A stretch of DNA of 64,000 bases from Salegentibacter echinorum (GCF_900129445.1 NZ_FQVT01000001.1:248001-312000), one strand, 5' to 3'; positions 25,705-34,165 are shown, numbered from the stretch's first letter. Translations and numbers: made by a program. Notes: generated from the letters alone by a model not told the origin.

Positions 25705-25950
25705 CAGAGAGCCACTATTGCAAAGCTTTTCGCTTTGCAATAGTGTGCGAATCGCTTATCCCGAAGCGCGGAGCGACATCGGGATCTTTTCCTGTTCCAA
25801 TGTTCTCTGGAGCTTTTTGCTTTGTAATAGTGAGCGAATCCCTTACCCCGATGAGCAGAGCGACATCGGGATTTTTTTTGTTTCCAATATTTTTTGAAGC
25901 TTTTAGCATTTTGAAATACGTGCAAATCATTTATTCCGAAAAAATGAAAT
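25705..25950. repeat. Tandem palindromic repeat, three units of about 87 bp
   Basis: Unit 1 begins near 25727, unit 2 near 25815 and a decayed unit 3 near 25901. Each has TTTTxGCTTTGxAATAGTG, GCGAATC, and the palindrome CCCGA(T/A)G...GAGCGACATCGGG, then TTTCCAAT. A hairpin at 25713-25745 (CACTATTGCAAAGC arm) starts the array right after the icmF stop and may also end its transcription. There is no coding potential of its own. Confidence 0.75.
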
Positions 25951-26004
25951 AAGATTGAAATTCTGTCGCTAGAACTACCTTGTTAAAGCGCTACTTTAAA
26001 AATC

Positions 26005-26487
26005 CTATTCAGGATCATCGGTATTAAATGGATTATCGAATGGGATATCATCATCGGGGTCTTTATCGTCATAATTTACTCCTGGCGGATTGAATAAACC
26101 CCATCTATCGATGATATAATTCCACGGGTCGAAAGTTTTGACCCATTCAGCAAAAAGAATTCTAAATTCTTCAATTGTTTCTCGCAGTAGATGCAAGTAT
26201 TCCGTTTCTTTAAAGTTGGCAGCAAAAAAGTGATTACAAGACACATAAATATCACGCGCACTCTTACGAATTATTGCGGCATTTTCCATTTGTAGATCAT
26301 ATAAATCGGCTCCCATAGCTCCGGCAATTTTCGCCGGTAGCCTAAGGGCGTCGTCCATCATAAAGCCTCCGGTACTTTTTAACATTTCGTCGTCTTCAGG
26401 AATTAAATCGACAATTCTATGTACCATTTGTAAGATTTCTTCTGCCTTTTGGTAGAGAGGTTCTTTCCTAAAATTTACATTTTTCAT
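26005..26487 (-). CDS. Helical-bundle protein with acidic tail, paralogue A
   Basis: I do not recognise a named family for these 160 residues. Four predicted helices cover about 10-110 (QKAEEILQMVHRIVDLI, LPAKIAGAMGADLYDLQ, AIIRKSARDIYVSCNHFFAANF, EYLHLLRETIEEFRILFAEW), like a small four-helix bundle of the 23S-rRNA-intervening-protein/Avd kind. A highly acidic tail DDKDPDDDIPFDNPFNTDDPE ends it. It shares the E(Y/F)LHLLRxxIxxFxxxxxEW block and the LxLPxxIAxxxG block with the gene at 27313-27711, its paralogue on the other side of the MarC gene. Function unknown. Confidence 0.75.
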   Translation of the reverse strand: MKNVNFRKEPLYQKAEEILQMVHRIVDLIPEDDEMLKSTGGFMMDDALRLPAKIAGAMGADLYDLQMENAAIIRKSARDIYVSCNHFFAANFKETEYLHLLRETIEEFRILFAEWVKTFDPWNYIIDRWGLFNPPGVNYDDKDPDDDIPFDNPFNTDDPE

Positions 26488-26513
26488 ATAGCGTTAAAAT
26501 TTTACTTTTTTTG

Positions 26514-26544
26514 TTGCCGCAGTCTAAATTTCAGATTAATTTTG
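26514..26544 (+). promoter_or_regulatory. Promoter of the MarC-family gene
   Basis: TTG at 26514-26516 and TAATTTTG at 26537-26544 have a 20-bp spacing, a good Bacteroidota -33/-7 pair. It lies within the longer upstream frame and so supports ATG at 26577. Confidence 0.6.
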
Positions 26545-26576
26545 CGGCTTCTAAAAACTGCCAAAGAGATAAATCT

Positions 26577-27215
26577 ATGGAAAATATTTGGGTTTATGCA
26601 ATAGGCGCTTTCACTGCTTTCTTCGCGATTAACAATCCCGTGGGGAATATTCCTATTTTTTTAAGTCTTACCAAGCAAGCAGATGGCAAACGTAAAAAGT
26701 TTATTGCAAAAAAGGCCACTTTTACAGCTTTTATAATCGTAACAGGATTTATACTGCTGGGCAAGTATATTTTTGAACTTTTTGGCTTGACGATTCCTGC
26801 ATTTAAAATAACCGGTGGTATTCTGGTATTTTTTGTAGGATTTGAAATGATACGGGCGCAGCAATCCAGTATTGATAATCAAACCGAAATTGATTTCAAT
26901 GAGGGCATTTCTATCTCACCTTTGGCTATTCCTATTTTGGCCGGTCCAGGAACAATTGTTACTGCGATGAACTATACTACGACTGCCAGCTATTTAGAAA
27001 TGGGGGTTATTGTCGCGATGTTTGCTTTAATTATGAGCCTCAATCATCTTGCTTTTATCTCCAGCGATTATTTGGTACGTTTTATTGGACAAAATAAAAT
27101 CATAGTGATCGAGAAGATAATGGGCTTGATCATCGCAATTATTGGGACTAACATGCTTATTCAGGGAATTCAATTAGCGTTTTTTGAAGATCTTATCCTT
27201 ACTGAAATGCCTTAA
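26577..27215 (+). CDS. MarC family (UPF0056) integral membrane protein
   Basis: 212 residues with six transmembrane helices. The family signatures are visible: AFFAINNPVGNIPIFLSLT near the N-terminus, FKITGGILVFFVGFEMI, and SPLAIPILAGPGTIVTAMNY. The E. coli MarC was once linked to multiple antibiotic resistance, later disputed; the transported substrate is unknown. The start at 26577 (MENIWVYAIG) is chosen over an upstream UUG-type extension because the promoter lies there. The gene sits between two paralogous helical-bundle genes transcribed the other way. Confidence 0.93.
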   Translation: MENIWVYAIGAFTAFFAINNPVGNIPIFLSLTKQADGKRKKFIAKKATFTAFIIVTGFILLGKYIFELFGLTIPAFKITGGILVFFVGFEMIRAQQSSIDNQTEIDFNEGISISPLAIPILAGPGTIVTAMNYTTTASYLEMGVIVAMFALIMSLNHLAFISSDYLVRFIGQNKIIVIEKIMGLIIAIIGTNMLIQGIQLAFFEDLILTEMP

Positions 27216-27219
27216 TTTA

Positions 27220-27305
27220 AAAAAAGCAGGATTATCAGTTAGTTAGAGTTTAGTCTTTTTTCTTGTAGCGATCTTGTGTCAATACCGCACATTAGTGAAA
27301 TAAAA
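27220..27305. repeat. TTTAGTCTTTTTTCTTG dispersed repeat, copy 2
   Basis: The tract reads AAAAAAAGCAGGATTATCAG, TTAGTTAGAGTTTAG, TCTTTTTTCTTGTAGCGA, then CGCACATTAGTGAAATAAAA. It shares its order of words with 15062-15165. The 18-mer TTTAGTCTTTTTTCTTGT also occurs in the tract at 47010-47075. Confidence 0.6.
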
Positions 27306-27312
27306 AACTTCC

Positions 27313-27711
27313 CTATTTATATTGAGACATCCATTCCGAAGTCATTTTATCGAAAATATGAATCTCTTTTCGAAGCAGGTGTAGAAACTCAATTTCTTTT
27401 ACACCGCTTATTTCTATTTTTTTACATTGCAATTTGATGTTTCTGGCTGCCTTATGCAGTTTTTGAATATGCCGAAGCCTACACTGCGGATTAGAAGAAC
27501 CTACCACAGAAGCAATCCCTGGTGCAAGCTGCAGGGATTCAGTAACCAGGTTCCCGGCAAACCGATGTTGGTTTTTTGAAGAAATATCCATTTCATAAAC
27601 GTGCTTTCCATCACCAAAGTAGGACGCCACTGCGCGCGCTATTTTGAATATTTCGAGGGCTTTACGATAAACCGGTAAGTGATATGCGTTATTTGAAAAA
27701 GACTGCGACAC
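27313..27711 (-). CDS. Helical-bundle protein, paralogue B
   Basis: With the GTG start at 27711 the protein has 132 residues (MSQSFSNNAYHLPVYRKALEIF...). The alternative UUG at 27774 would add a hydrophobic stretch that has no match in the paralogue, so GTG fits better, but either is possible. Predicted helices are PVYRKALEIFKIARAVASYF, LVTESLQLAPGIASVVG, RLRHIQKLHKAARNIKLQCK and EFLHLLRKEIHIFDKMTSEW. The last block matches the gene at 26005-26487. There is no acidic tail. Function unknown. Confidence 0.7.
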   Translation of the reverse strand: MSQSFSNNAYHLPVYRKALEIFKIARAVASYFGDGKHVYEMDISSKNQHRFAGNLVTESLQLAPGIASVVGSSNPQCRLRHIQKLHKAARNIKLQCKKIEISGVKEIEFLHLLRKEIHIFDKMTSEWMSQYK

Positions 27712-27825
27712 GATAAAAATTTTATATAAAATTAGACAGAATAATTCAATTTTATCTTTAACTATTAAAGTCAAAATCGTACTTTGCTTTAATTTTAAAG
27801 ATATAAACCGGTAATTACCTTAAAA

Positions 27826-28278
27826 ATGGAAGTAGATCATATTAATTGGGCAATTTTAAAGCGTTTGCAAGAAAACGCGAGATACTCTTTTGCTGAAATT
27901 GGAAGAGATATAGGCTTGAGTTCACCGGCTGTCGCAGAACGGGTTAAGAAAATGGAAGATGCCGGCCTTATACGTGGGTATAAGACGCAAATTTCTTATC
28001 AAAAGACAGGTTATCAACTCAAAGCGATTATAACATTGCGGGCGTTTATGGGTAGATTAAAACCGTTTTTAGAAAAAGTAAAAGAATTCAGCGAAGTGAA
28101 CAATTGTTATCGCATCACCGGAAATGAAAATATTATTATGGAAGTGGTATTGCGGGATCAGGGACATTTGGAGGAGTTTATTGATAAGTTAATTACCTAC
28201 GGAGAAACAAAAACCCATATCGTCTTATCTCAGGTAGTGGAATTTGCGCCTTTAGATGATTTCGAAAAACAAAGGTGA
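27826..28278 (+). CDS. Lrp/AsnC family transcriptional regulator
   Basis: 150 residues. The N-terminal winged helix-turn-helix (about 5-52) reads INWAILKRLQENARYSFAEIGRDIGLSSPAVAERVKKMEDAGLIRGYK; the C-terminal RAM/AsnC ligand-binding domain (70-140) has the VNNCYRITGNENIIMEVVL part of its effector fold. It probably senses an amino acid. It is divergent from the helical-bundle gene 27313-27711, 115 bp away. Confidence 0.94.
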   Translation: MEVDHINWAILKRLQENARYSFAEIGRDIGLSSPAVAERVKKMEDAGLIRGYKTQISYQKTGYQLKAIITLRAFMGRLKPFLEKVKEFSEVNNCYRITGNENIIMEVVLRDQGHLEEFIDKLITYGETKTHIVLSQVVEFAPLDDFEKQR

Positions 28279-28751
28279 TTTTTCGATTTGGGGAAGAGAG
28301 TCTTAAGTTGGAAAAGAAAAATAGAAAAGAGAAAATGATTATAACCATTATTATTGAGGATTCATCGTTGTTAAAGCTATATCGCTAAGAATTTGAAAAT
28401 TGGGTTTCTTAAATATTTCGGATCAACCGGCATTTTGTATTAATTGTGATAGATTACTTAAAATATGAAATGTTTTTGCCATTCCTTTAACCAATATTTG
28501 AAAAATCATTTATCTAATTATCGGGAATAAATTTAAATTCAAATAGAAAGTTTTGTAATATAATATATCTATCTCTTTTATTGTCAGTAAATTATAAGCT
28601 TCTGATTTTTCTGAAAGTTTGAGGGTGAGGTTCTTAGTGTCATTTAATAAACCTGTGCTAAAAAATATAGCCGTTAAAATAAAGCAAATTGTAATTTCGT
28701 TAGCATAGTTGCGACTACTCTGTGCTTAAATTTGTAAAAAAGAAAAGAATT
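28279..28751. other. AT-rich intergenic region without a recognised feature
   Basis: Between the Lrp-type gene and the DUF1328 gene I see no ORF with coding bias, no RNA fold and no repeat. A -7 box for the next gene is at 28727-28734. Confidence 0.5.
28727..28734 (+). promoter_or_regulatory. -7 box (TAAATTTG) of the DUF1328 gene
   Basis: TAAATTTG sits 18 bp before ATG 28752. This would place the transcription start after the ATG at 28722, which excludes that earlier start. A TTG at 28709 is somewhat too close for a standard -33 box. Confidence 0.5.
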
Positions 28752-28949
28752 ATGAGAAAGCACAGTATGTTATTTTTAGCTGTAGCAATATTAGCAGGAG
28801 TATTAGGATTTTCAGGATTAAATTTTGCAGGGATTGAAGTGGTAAGAATATTATTTCTAATTTTCGCCGACTTATTAGTGGTTTCGTTACTGGCCCGCCT
28901 TTTTTTTGATGACAAAAAGATGAAAATGCAGCGCGTTAAAAGTAAATAA
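28752..28949 (+). CDS. DUF1328 (YtjA-like) small membrane protein
   Basis: 65 residues with two transmembrane helices: LFLAVAILAGVLGFSGLNFAG and VRILFLIFADLLVVSLLARLFF, then a basic tail. The pattern FLxxAxxAGxLGFSGxxxAGxxxxxIxFxxFxxLxVVSL is that of DUF1328. Role unknown, possibly related to stress or membrane integrity. ATG at 28752 is chosen because the -7 box overlaps the longer version. A terminator follows at 29042. Confidence 0.82.
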   Translation: MRKHSMLFLAVAILAGVLGFSGLNFAGIEVVRILFLIFADLLVVSLLARLFFDDKKMKMQRVKSK

Positions 28950-29041
28950 GTAAAAGTATTAAAGTGCAAGTTAGACCTAAGTAAGGAAATATGAGCTTAG
29001 TTTGATAAATTGGATTGATATTAATGACTTGAGAATTATTT

Positions 29042-29072
29042 AAAAAGCCTTCATAAAATTGAAGGCTTTTTT
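29042..29072 (+). terminator. Terminator between DUF1328 and the serine-less esterase-like gene
   Basis: AAAAAGCCTTC and GAAGGCTTTTT pair around an ATAAAATT loop, followed by T residues. It is about 90 bp downstream of the DUF1328 gene. Confidence 0.8.
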
Positions 29073-29124
29073 ATTTCTTCCTTTTTAAATGCAATGCTTA
29101 TATTTATAAAAGATTTATTGCGAT

Positions 29125-30549
29125 ATGAACAGAAAGTTAAGCTTATTTTTATTTACATTTTTATTTACCTTTATTAATATTCAAGGGCAGGAAATAAAAT
29201 TGCCGAAAGGAAGAATTATAGATTCTATTCCTGCAACAGATAGCACAGCGAGTTCCTTCGCGCTTTATTTACCTCAGGATTTTACAATAGAAAAACAATG
29301 GCCGGTACTTTTTGTTTTTGATGCAAAGGGTAGAGGAAGACCCACAGCTCAACTTTTTAGGCAAATTGCTGAAGAGCAATCTTATATCATTGCCTCGGCA
29401 AATGTGGATGTAAGACAGGACTCACTGCAAAATAATGTAAAGAAAGTAGGAACTATTATAAATCAAGTGGCGGGAATGCTACCTTTAGACAAACAGCAAG
29501 TATATACCGTTGGGCTGGGGGCCGGGGGGAAAGTGGCCACGGCATTAAGTCTTGTTTACAGTAATATTGCCGGTGTGCTGGCAGTAGAAGACGCCTGGCT
29601 TAACACTAATCTCCTAAATGAATCTAACCGGTTTATGTATAGTGCTATTGCCTGCAATTCCAGAAATTCACAATTTACTCTACAGGAAATAGTAGGCTAT
29701 TTGGATGAAAGAGATCACCCTACAGAGTTAAATTATTATTTCTGTGAAGAAAAAGTAGAATGGCCGGCTGCCGATGTAATCTATAATTCGGTCTCGGGAT
29801 TTACTTTACAGGCCATTAGAAGTGGGAAACGTAATAATGATCTAAAATTAATTAATGAATTATACCAAAATGAGGTAGCCTTTGCCGAGAGGCTTAGACG
29901 TAGCCGTAATTATTATGCTGCATTTCAGAAACTGAAAATGATAGAAGATAAATATGAGGACCTCAGTCTTGAGATCGCATTGCGTGATAAGCTTAAGACG
30001 ATAAGAAGAAATAAAGCATTTAAACAACAGCGTAGGGAATACAGACGCACTGCGAGAAGGGAACAGGAAAAAAGAGAAGAATACCGTTATTATTTAGAAG
30101 ACGATGTAGCCACAGCAAATTTTGAAAATACCGGTTGGTGGGCACAGCAATTTCAGGAGCTGGAACAAAAAAAGAAAAAGGCTACCGGTGAAGAGGCAAG
30201 AATGGCGGCCAGGACTTTGGGCTTTTTAGATGATTTAAGCAAAGAACTTTATGACGATTATGTGAATGCTCCGGTTATTGCCCGTGCAAAGATTTTTGTG
30301 AGCGTCTTACGTACAATTTTCGCTAAAAAAGATCCCGAAGCTTATTTGAATATAATTAAAATTGCCGGTCATGATGGGGATCACGAAACTGCATTACTAT
30401 ATCTGGAAGATCTTTTGAAAACGGGTTTTGATGATATGGAAGCACTTTATGATATCAAAGGAATTCTGGATCTCAAGCTAAGTAAACCCTACAACAAAAT
30501 AATTAAAGAATACCTGGGAGATGCTAAATATTTTGAAGCCGAACTATAG
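29125..30549 (+). CDS. Exported protein with a degenerate alpha/beta-hydrolase domain
   Basis: A signal peptide covers about residues 1-22. Residues 45-230 resemble an esterase/PHB-depolymerase-like alpha/beta hydrolase (FALYLPQDFTIEKQWPVLFVFDAKGRG), but the nucleophile elbow reads GLGAG (130-134) with Gly132 where a catalytic Ser would be, so it is likely not an active hydrolase. A charged helical stretch, KQQRREYRRTARREQEKREEYRYY, follows at about 290-315, then helical TPR-like repeats (YLNIIKIAGHDGDHETALLYLEDLLKTGFDD). 474 residues. Its last 29 bases overlap the DUF1684 gene, so both are probably co-expressed. Role unknown. Confidence 0.78.
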   Translation: MNRKLSLFLFTFLFTFINIQGQEIKLPKGRIIDSIPATDSTASSFALYLPQDFTIEKQWPVLFVFDAKGRGRPTAQLFRQIAEEQSYIIASANVDVRQDSLQNNVKKVGTIINQVAGMLPLDKQQVYTVGLGAGGKVATALSLVYSNIAGVLAVEDAWLNTNLLNESNRFMYSAIACNSRNSQFTLQEIVGYLDERDHPTELNYYFCEEKVEWPAADVIYNSVSGFTLQAIRSGKRNNDLKLINELYQNEVAFAERLRRSRNYYAAFQKLKMIEDKYEDLSLEIALRDKLKTIRRNKAFKQQRREYRRTARREQEKREEYRYYLEDDVATANFENTGWWAQQFQELEQKKKKATGEEARMAARTLGFLDDLSKELYDDYVNAPVIARAKIFVSVLRTIFAKKDPEAYLNIIKIAGHDGDHETALLYLEDLLKTGFDDMEALYDIKGILDLKLSKPYNKIIKEYLGDAKYFEAEL

Positions 30550-31138
30550 TCAGTGGCGTTTTGCAGTTTTTATAATGCTGTTTCTTGGAAATTTAGGTTT
30601 GGCGCAGGAGGTTGATGCTGTTGCATTTCAGAAAGAAATGAACGAGAAATTCATGAATCCTGAAGAAACTCCGCTTTCTAGTCAGGATCTAAAGAATTTT
30701 AAAACCTTGGACTTTTTTCAGGTTAATGAGGATTACAAAATAATGGCAAATTTTGTGAGAACTCCGGCAGAAGCTCCTTTCCTTATGCAAACCACTACAG
30801 AGAGGACTCCGGTTTATGTAAAATATGGGGAATTATATTTTACTTTAAAGGGGAGGGATTTTAAGCTTAATGTTTACCAAAACCGTGAACTTTTATTAGA
30901 TTCTGAATATTATAATCACTTATTTTTACCTTTTACAGATCTCACGAATGGAGAAAGTACATACGCGGGCGGTCGATATTTAGATTTAAAAATCCCTACA
31001 AAATCTGCTATTAGCCTGGATTTTAATAAGGCTTACAACCCTTACTGTGCATATAACGGTAAATATTCCTGTCCAATTCCACCAGCCGAAAATGATATGA
31101 ACATCGCGATTAAAGCAGGTGTTAAAAATTATAAGTAA
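30521..31138 (+). CDS. DUF1684 family exported protein
   Basis: 205 residues: a signal peptide (WRFAVFIMLFLGNLGLAQ, cut near residue 29) and a beta-rich domain with the DUF1684 blocks FFQVNEDYKIMANF, TTERTPVYVKYGELYFTLKGR, HLFLPFTDLTNGESTYAGGRYLDLKIP, LDFNKAYNPYCAYNGKYSCPIPPAEN. The last block is the best-kept part of the family. The start at 30521, inside the end of the previous gene, gives a basic N-terminus and full signal peptide; ATG 30575 would truncate it. Function unknown. Confidence 0.9.
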   Translation: MLNILKPNYSQWRFAVFIMLFLGNLGLAQEVDAVAFQKEMNEKFMNPEETPLSSQDLKNFKTLDFFQVNEDYKIMANFVRTPAEAPFLMQTTTERTPVYVKYGELYFTLKGRDFKLNVYQNRELLLDSEYYNHLFLPFTDLTNGESTYAGGRYLDLKIPTKSAISLDFNKAYNPYCAYNGKYSCPIPPAENDMNIAIKAGVKNYK

Positions 31139-31191
31139 ATGTTTTAAAATAGGTGGAGGATTGTTTTTTCTGAAATCGTCCCCATAAATGA

Positions 31192-31566
31192 TTAGGCTAA
31201 CTTAGAAAGGTATAAACCCAGGATTACGGCCAGGATTCCTAAAAGAATGCTTCCGAAGCAATAAAGAAAGAAATTTAAATAATCCCCCGAACGTAAAAAC
31301 GCTTGATTCTCCATAGCAAAACTGGAAAACGTAGTGAAACCACCACAAAAACCAACGACGAAAAAAAGGACCAGGTTAGAGCTTAAAATTTCGGTGCGGG
31401 AAGCTAAGCCCAAGACAAATCCAATAACTAAACTGCCTAAAATATTCACGCCAAATGTGCCAAAAGGAATGGCAAAACCATCCTGGTTTAATATTTTGGT
31501 AACTAAATAACGCAAAACACTACCCAAGCCACCTCCGAGAAAAACAATAATCGCGTGTTTAAGCAT
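31192..31566 (-). CDS. crcB: Fluoride channel CrcB/FluC
   Basis: 124 residues with four transmembrane helices. The family signatures are all there: GGGLGSVLRYL near the N-terminus, PFGTFGVNILGSLVIGF, and VGFCGGFTTFSSF (the TTFS stretch lining the pore). The protein exports fluoride passively as a dual-topology dimer. It follows the SRPBCC gene by 6 bp and so is in an operon with it. No fluoride riboswitch was seen upstream of the pair. Confidence 0.95.
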   Translation of the reverse strand: MLKHAIIVFLGGGLGSVLRYLVTKILNQDGFAIPFGTFGVNILGSLVIGFVLGLASRTEILSSNLVLFFVVGFCGGFTTFSSFAMENQAFLRSGDYLNFFLYCFGSILLGILAVILGLYLSKLA

Positions 31567-31572
31567 AGGCTT

Positions 31573-32604
31573 TTATTTTACGGGAATATAAAGATGGGTA
31601 ACAAGCTTAGCAGGATTGGCAACCTTATTTGGCGAATTTTGATATACCTCAAAACTATGCGCGTCTTCTTTAATTTCAATATTATTTTTCTCTAAATAAT
31701 CCCTGGCAATGCTCCAGGCTTCCCTTAAATTTTCATAATCTCCTTTTAAGGTTGTTTTCAACACCTTCTGGTTTGGCATAAATCCGGTTAAAACTTCACT
31801 TTTCGCGGGGGTGATCACTTCACTTGGGGTAAAAAAACCAGCTGAAAAAATAACAGTACCGGCATCGTTATTCCATTCGTTGTATAGTACAAAAGGATTT
31901 CCATTTTTTTCAATATTGTTTTCCTCCATATAAGAAGAAATCTCACTTAACATGGGTGCCATCTTACGATCTACCATGCCTATTTTACTTGCGGTAGTTG
32001 TGTACATATAATAGCCGCCACCGTATCTAATGATGCCATCTACATTAATGGTATATTTATCCATTTTATTAAGGATTACGGTTTCCAGTTTTTCGAGTCC
32101 GCGTTTAAGTTTAGGACGCATCATTTGCGGGATTGTTTCATCTTTAAAGATAAAAGCCAGTTTTTCCATAAAATTCTGCTTTCCTTTTATTCCCCAGGTG
32201 ACTTCGGTGCCTTCTTCAAACTCATCGAAATTCCAATAGAGATCGCTATTAGCTGTACCAAAGCTTGTTTCAAAAGAAAATCCCTGCTTGATTTCGGCGA
32301 ATGGTTTTGCAGAAATGGTTTTTATTTTACCGTCTTCAAAATTTGAACTTTTCCAGGAATATAAGGCGCTATCACCGCTTGTTTTTGCTCCATATTCAAT
32401 AATTATATCTTTATCTTTACTGGCCCAGGGTCCCCAGTTTTCCCAGTTTTTAAAATCGTTTACTTCATTAAATACCATTTCTGCCGGGGCAGGAATCACT
32501 TTTGTCTCTTCTATTTGAAACTCCCCATCTTTAGTAGCAATATAAATAGAACCCGCAATAATGACGATTAATAATAAAAAGAAAAGGTATTTAAAAATTT
32601 TCAT
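31573..32604 (-). CDS. Membrane-anchored SRPBCC domain plus GyrI-like domain protein
   Basis: 343 residues: an N-terminal transmembrane anchor (5-23), an SRPBCC (START/Bet v1-like) ligand-binding domain at about 30-180 (IPAPAEMVFNEVNDFKNWENWGPW, SFGTANSDLYWNFDEFEEGTEVTW), and a C-terminal GyrI-like small-molecule-binding domain at about 190-343 (IGMVDRKMAPMLSEISSYMEEN, GDYENLREAWSIARDYLEKNNIE). The pairing is common in Bacteroidota polyketide-cyclase-like proteins. The ligand is unknown. Six bp upstream of crcB. Confidence 0.88.
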   Translation of the reverse strand: MKIFKYLFFLLLIVIIAGSIYIATKDGEFQIEETKVIPAPAEMVFNEVNDFKNWENWGPWASKDKDIIIEYGAKTSGDSALYSWKSSNFEDGKIKTISAKPFAEIKQGFSFETSFGTANSDLYWNFDEFEEGTEVTWGIKGKQNFMEKLAFIFKDETIPQMMRPKLKRGLEKLETVILNKMDKYTINVDGIIRYGGGYYMYTTTASKIGMVDRKMAPMLSEISSYMEENNIEKNGNPFVLYNEWNNDAGTVIFSAGFFTPSEVITPAKSEVLTGFMPNQKVLKTTLKGDYENLREAWSIARDYLEKNNIEIKEDAHSFEVYQNSPNKVANPAKLVTHLYIPVK

Positions 32605-32729
32605 AGGTACTGTTTTATAAAGCGAAGATACTTAATTTAACATAATTTGTTACTAAAGATTAGACGACATCACTTAGAGCCTACTTAAAAATTTGTACAA
32701 TATTTTTATAAGATAGATTTATATGTGCG

Positions 32730-32918
32730 CTAGTGATTAAGGGTAGTTTTAATTATAAACAGCAGGCCTAAGAATAGAAGAAAGCCAATTAAAACAAAAA
32801 AGCTGCCTTTATAATGTTTTTTGTGCAGCACAGAGTCTTTTTTGTAGCTGCTGCTAATAACAATTATAAAAGCAATTAAAAATATGCCTGCAAATATTAA
32901 TTGACCAGTACTAAACAT
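32730..32918 (-). CDS. Small two-helix membrane protein
   Basis: 62 residues with two hydrophobic helices (about 6-24 and 40-58) separated by the basic loop SSYKKDSVLHKKHYKGS, and a short C-terminal tail. The type is conserved in Flavobacteria but has no name that I recall. It appears monocistronic, 126 bp upstream (on the minus strand) of the SRPBCC gene. Confidence 0.65.
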   Translation of the reverse strand: MFSTGQLIFAGIFLIAFIIVISSSYKKDSVLHKKHYKGSFFVLIGFLLFLGLLFIIKTTLNH

Positions 32919-33122
32919 GTTATTTTAATTTTTGCAAAGTTAAGATTTTAGAGCTTATTAGACTATTTTAAAAGTAAAATAGCAGGTGAGGATACGCAGT
33001 ATAAATAATATTGAAGTTTTGAAATCTAAGTCGTGTTATTGTGAAAATTGAAAATAAAGTTTTATTTTTCTTCAGAAGCCAAAATTAGTAGAATCCCTCA
33101 AAATCATTTAAATTACAACAAA

Positions 33123-34157
33123 ATGAAATTTATAGTAAGTTGTTTATTAATCGTCCTTTTCTCTATTGCCTGCAAATCTAAAGAAGACGATGCTGCAAAA
33201 ACTAATGCTTCAGAAGAGAATAAGGTAGCGCCCGACACTACTAAGAATAATGAAATAAAACATTACAAAAATAAAACCTGGAAGTTTGCTTTAGAATTTC
33301 CTTCAAACTTTAAAGCTTTTGAAGGAGAACTTCCCGGCAATAATCCTGTGATTAATTTTTATTTAGAAGATCCTAAGATTGATTTGCCGCTTAAAATTCA
33401 CGAAGATCCAGGATTCGCTTATATCGCTATGTTTCCAAAAGGTTTTGGTGTAGATGCACCCTCTGGGAAGAGTAAATCGATTAAAGATTGGGCGGGAAAT
33501 CTTCAATTATCATTTCATATTAATGAATTGGAATCCAGGGTCTATCTTTTAGAAAATGGAGAACCCTGGGCTTATTTCATAAAATTTCATCAGCCACCGG
33601 AGCAATGGAGTGAAGCTTCGGGAATTTTTGTGCATTATCCAGTTAAAGATTTTAAGTCTTCCTGTATTTCCCAATTGGGAGAATCTAAACCTATGGAAGA
33701 TTGTGATACTTTGGCACAAGATAGGGTAGTAAACTCTGGAACTGTAAATCAAAAAAGTAAAGCCAGGTTAGATGCTTTGCTAAATACGCTATATTTTTTT
33801 AGGGAAGAGGACATGGAAAGAGCAAAACTTTCTAATTTGATTGAAATTGAAAAACCTTTACCTAATATGGAGGTAAGTTCACCACTAAAAATCACCGGAA
33901 AAGCACGGGGAACCTGGTTTTTTGAAGCCGATGCGCCTATAGAAATTGTAGATAAAGATTACCAAAGTTTAGGGAAAAGCTATATTAAAGCTACCGATAA
34001 ATGGATGACTGAAGATTTTGTGCCATTTTTTGGTACCATAGAGTTTGAAGCTCCCAGCGACGAACGTGGCTATATAATATTTAGAAAAGCTAATCCTGCT
34101 GGTAAGCCCGAATTTGACAGGGTTTACACCTGGCCGGTATTATTTCCTCCAAAATAA
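33123..34157 (+). CDS. Lipoprotein with C-terminal Gmad2 domain
   Basis: The lipobox LFSIAC gives a lipidated Cys at residue 17. Residues 60-245 form a soluble domain with KIHEDPGFAYIAMFPKGFGVDAPSGKS and a pair of cysteines. The last 100 residues (IEIEKPLPNMEVSSPLKITGKARGTWFFEADAPIEI..., split here for length) match the Ig-like Gmad2 domain seen in GerM-neighbour and envelope lipoproteins. ATG at 33123 is preferred over one 75 bp upstream because it begins the signal sequence. Function unknown. Confidence 0.85.
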   Translation: MKFIVSCLLIVLFSIACKSKEDDAAKTNASEENKVAPDTTKNNEIKHYKNKTWKFALEFPSNFKAFEGELPGNNPVINFYLEDPKIDLPLKIHEDPGFAYIAMFPKGFGVDAPSGKSKSIKDWAGNLQLSFHINELESRVYLLENGEPWAYFIKFHQPPEQWSEASGIFVHYPVKDFKSSCISQLGESKPMEDCDTLAQDRVVNSGTVNQKSKARLDALLNTLYFFREEDMERAKLSNLIEIEKPLPNMEVSSPLKITGKARGTWFFEADAPIEIVDKDYQSLGKSYIKATDKWMTEDFVPFFGTIEFEAPSDERGYIIFRKANPAGKPEFDRVYTWPVLFPPK

Positions 34158-34165
34158 GTGTTTGA

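Noticed and set aside
25705-25950. CRISPR-like array
   Set aside because: The units are long (about 87 bp), contiguous and decayed, without unique spacers between short direct repeats, and no cas gene is present.
25587-25952. Reading frames across the tandem repeat after icmF
   Set aside because: They translate palindromic repeats (repeated KSR and CRSA-type words) and contain no domain.
31192-32729. Fluoride riboswitch before the crcB operon
   Set aside because: No conserved fluoride aptamer core was found in the leader or in the 6-bp gap between the SRPBCC gene and crcB.
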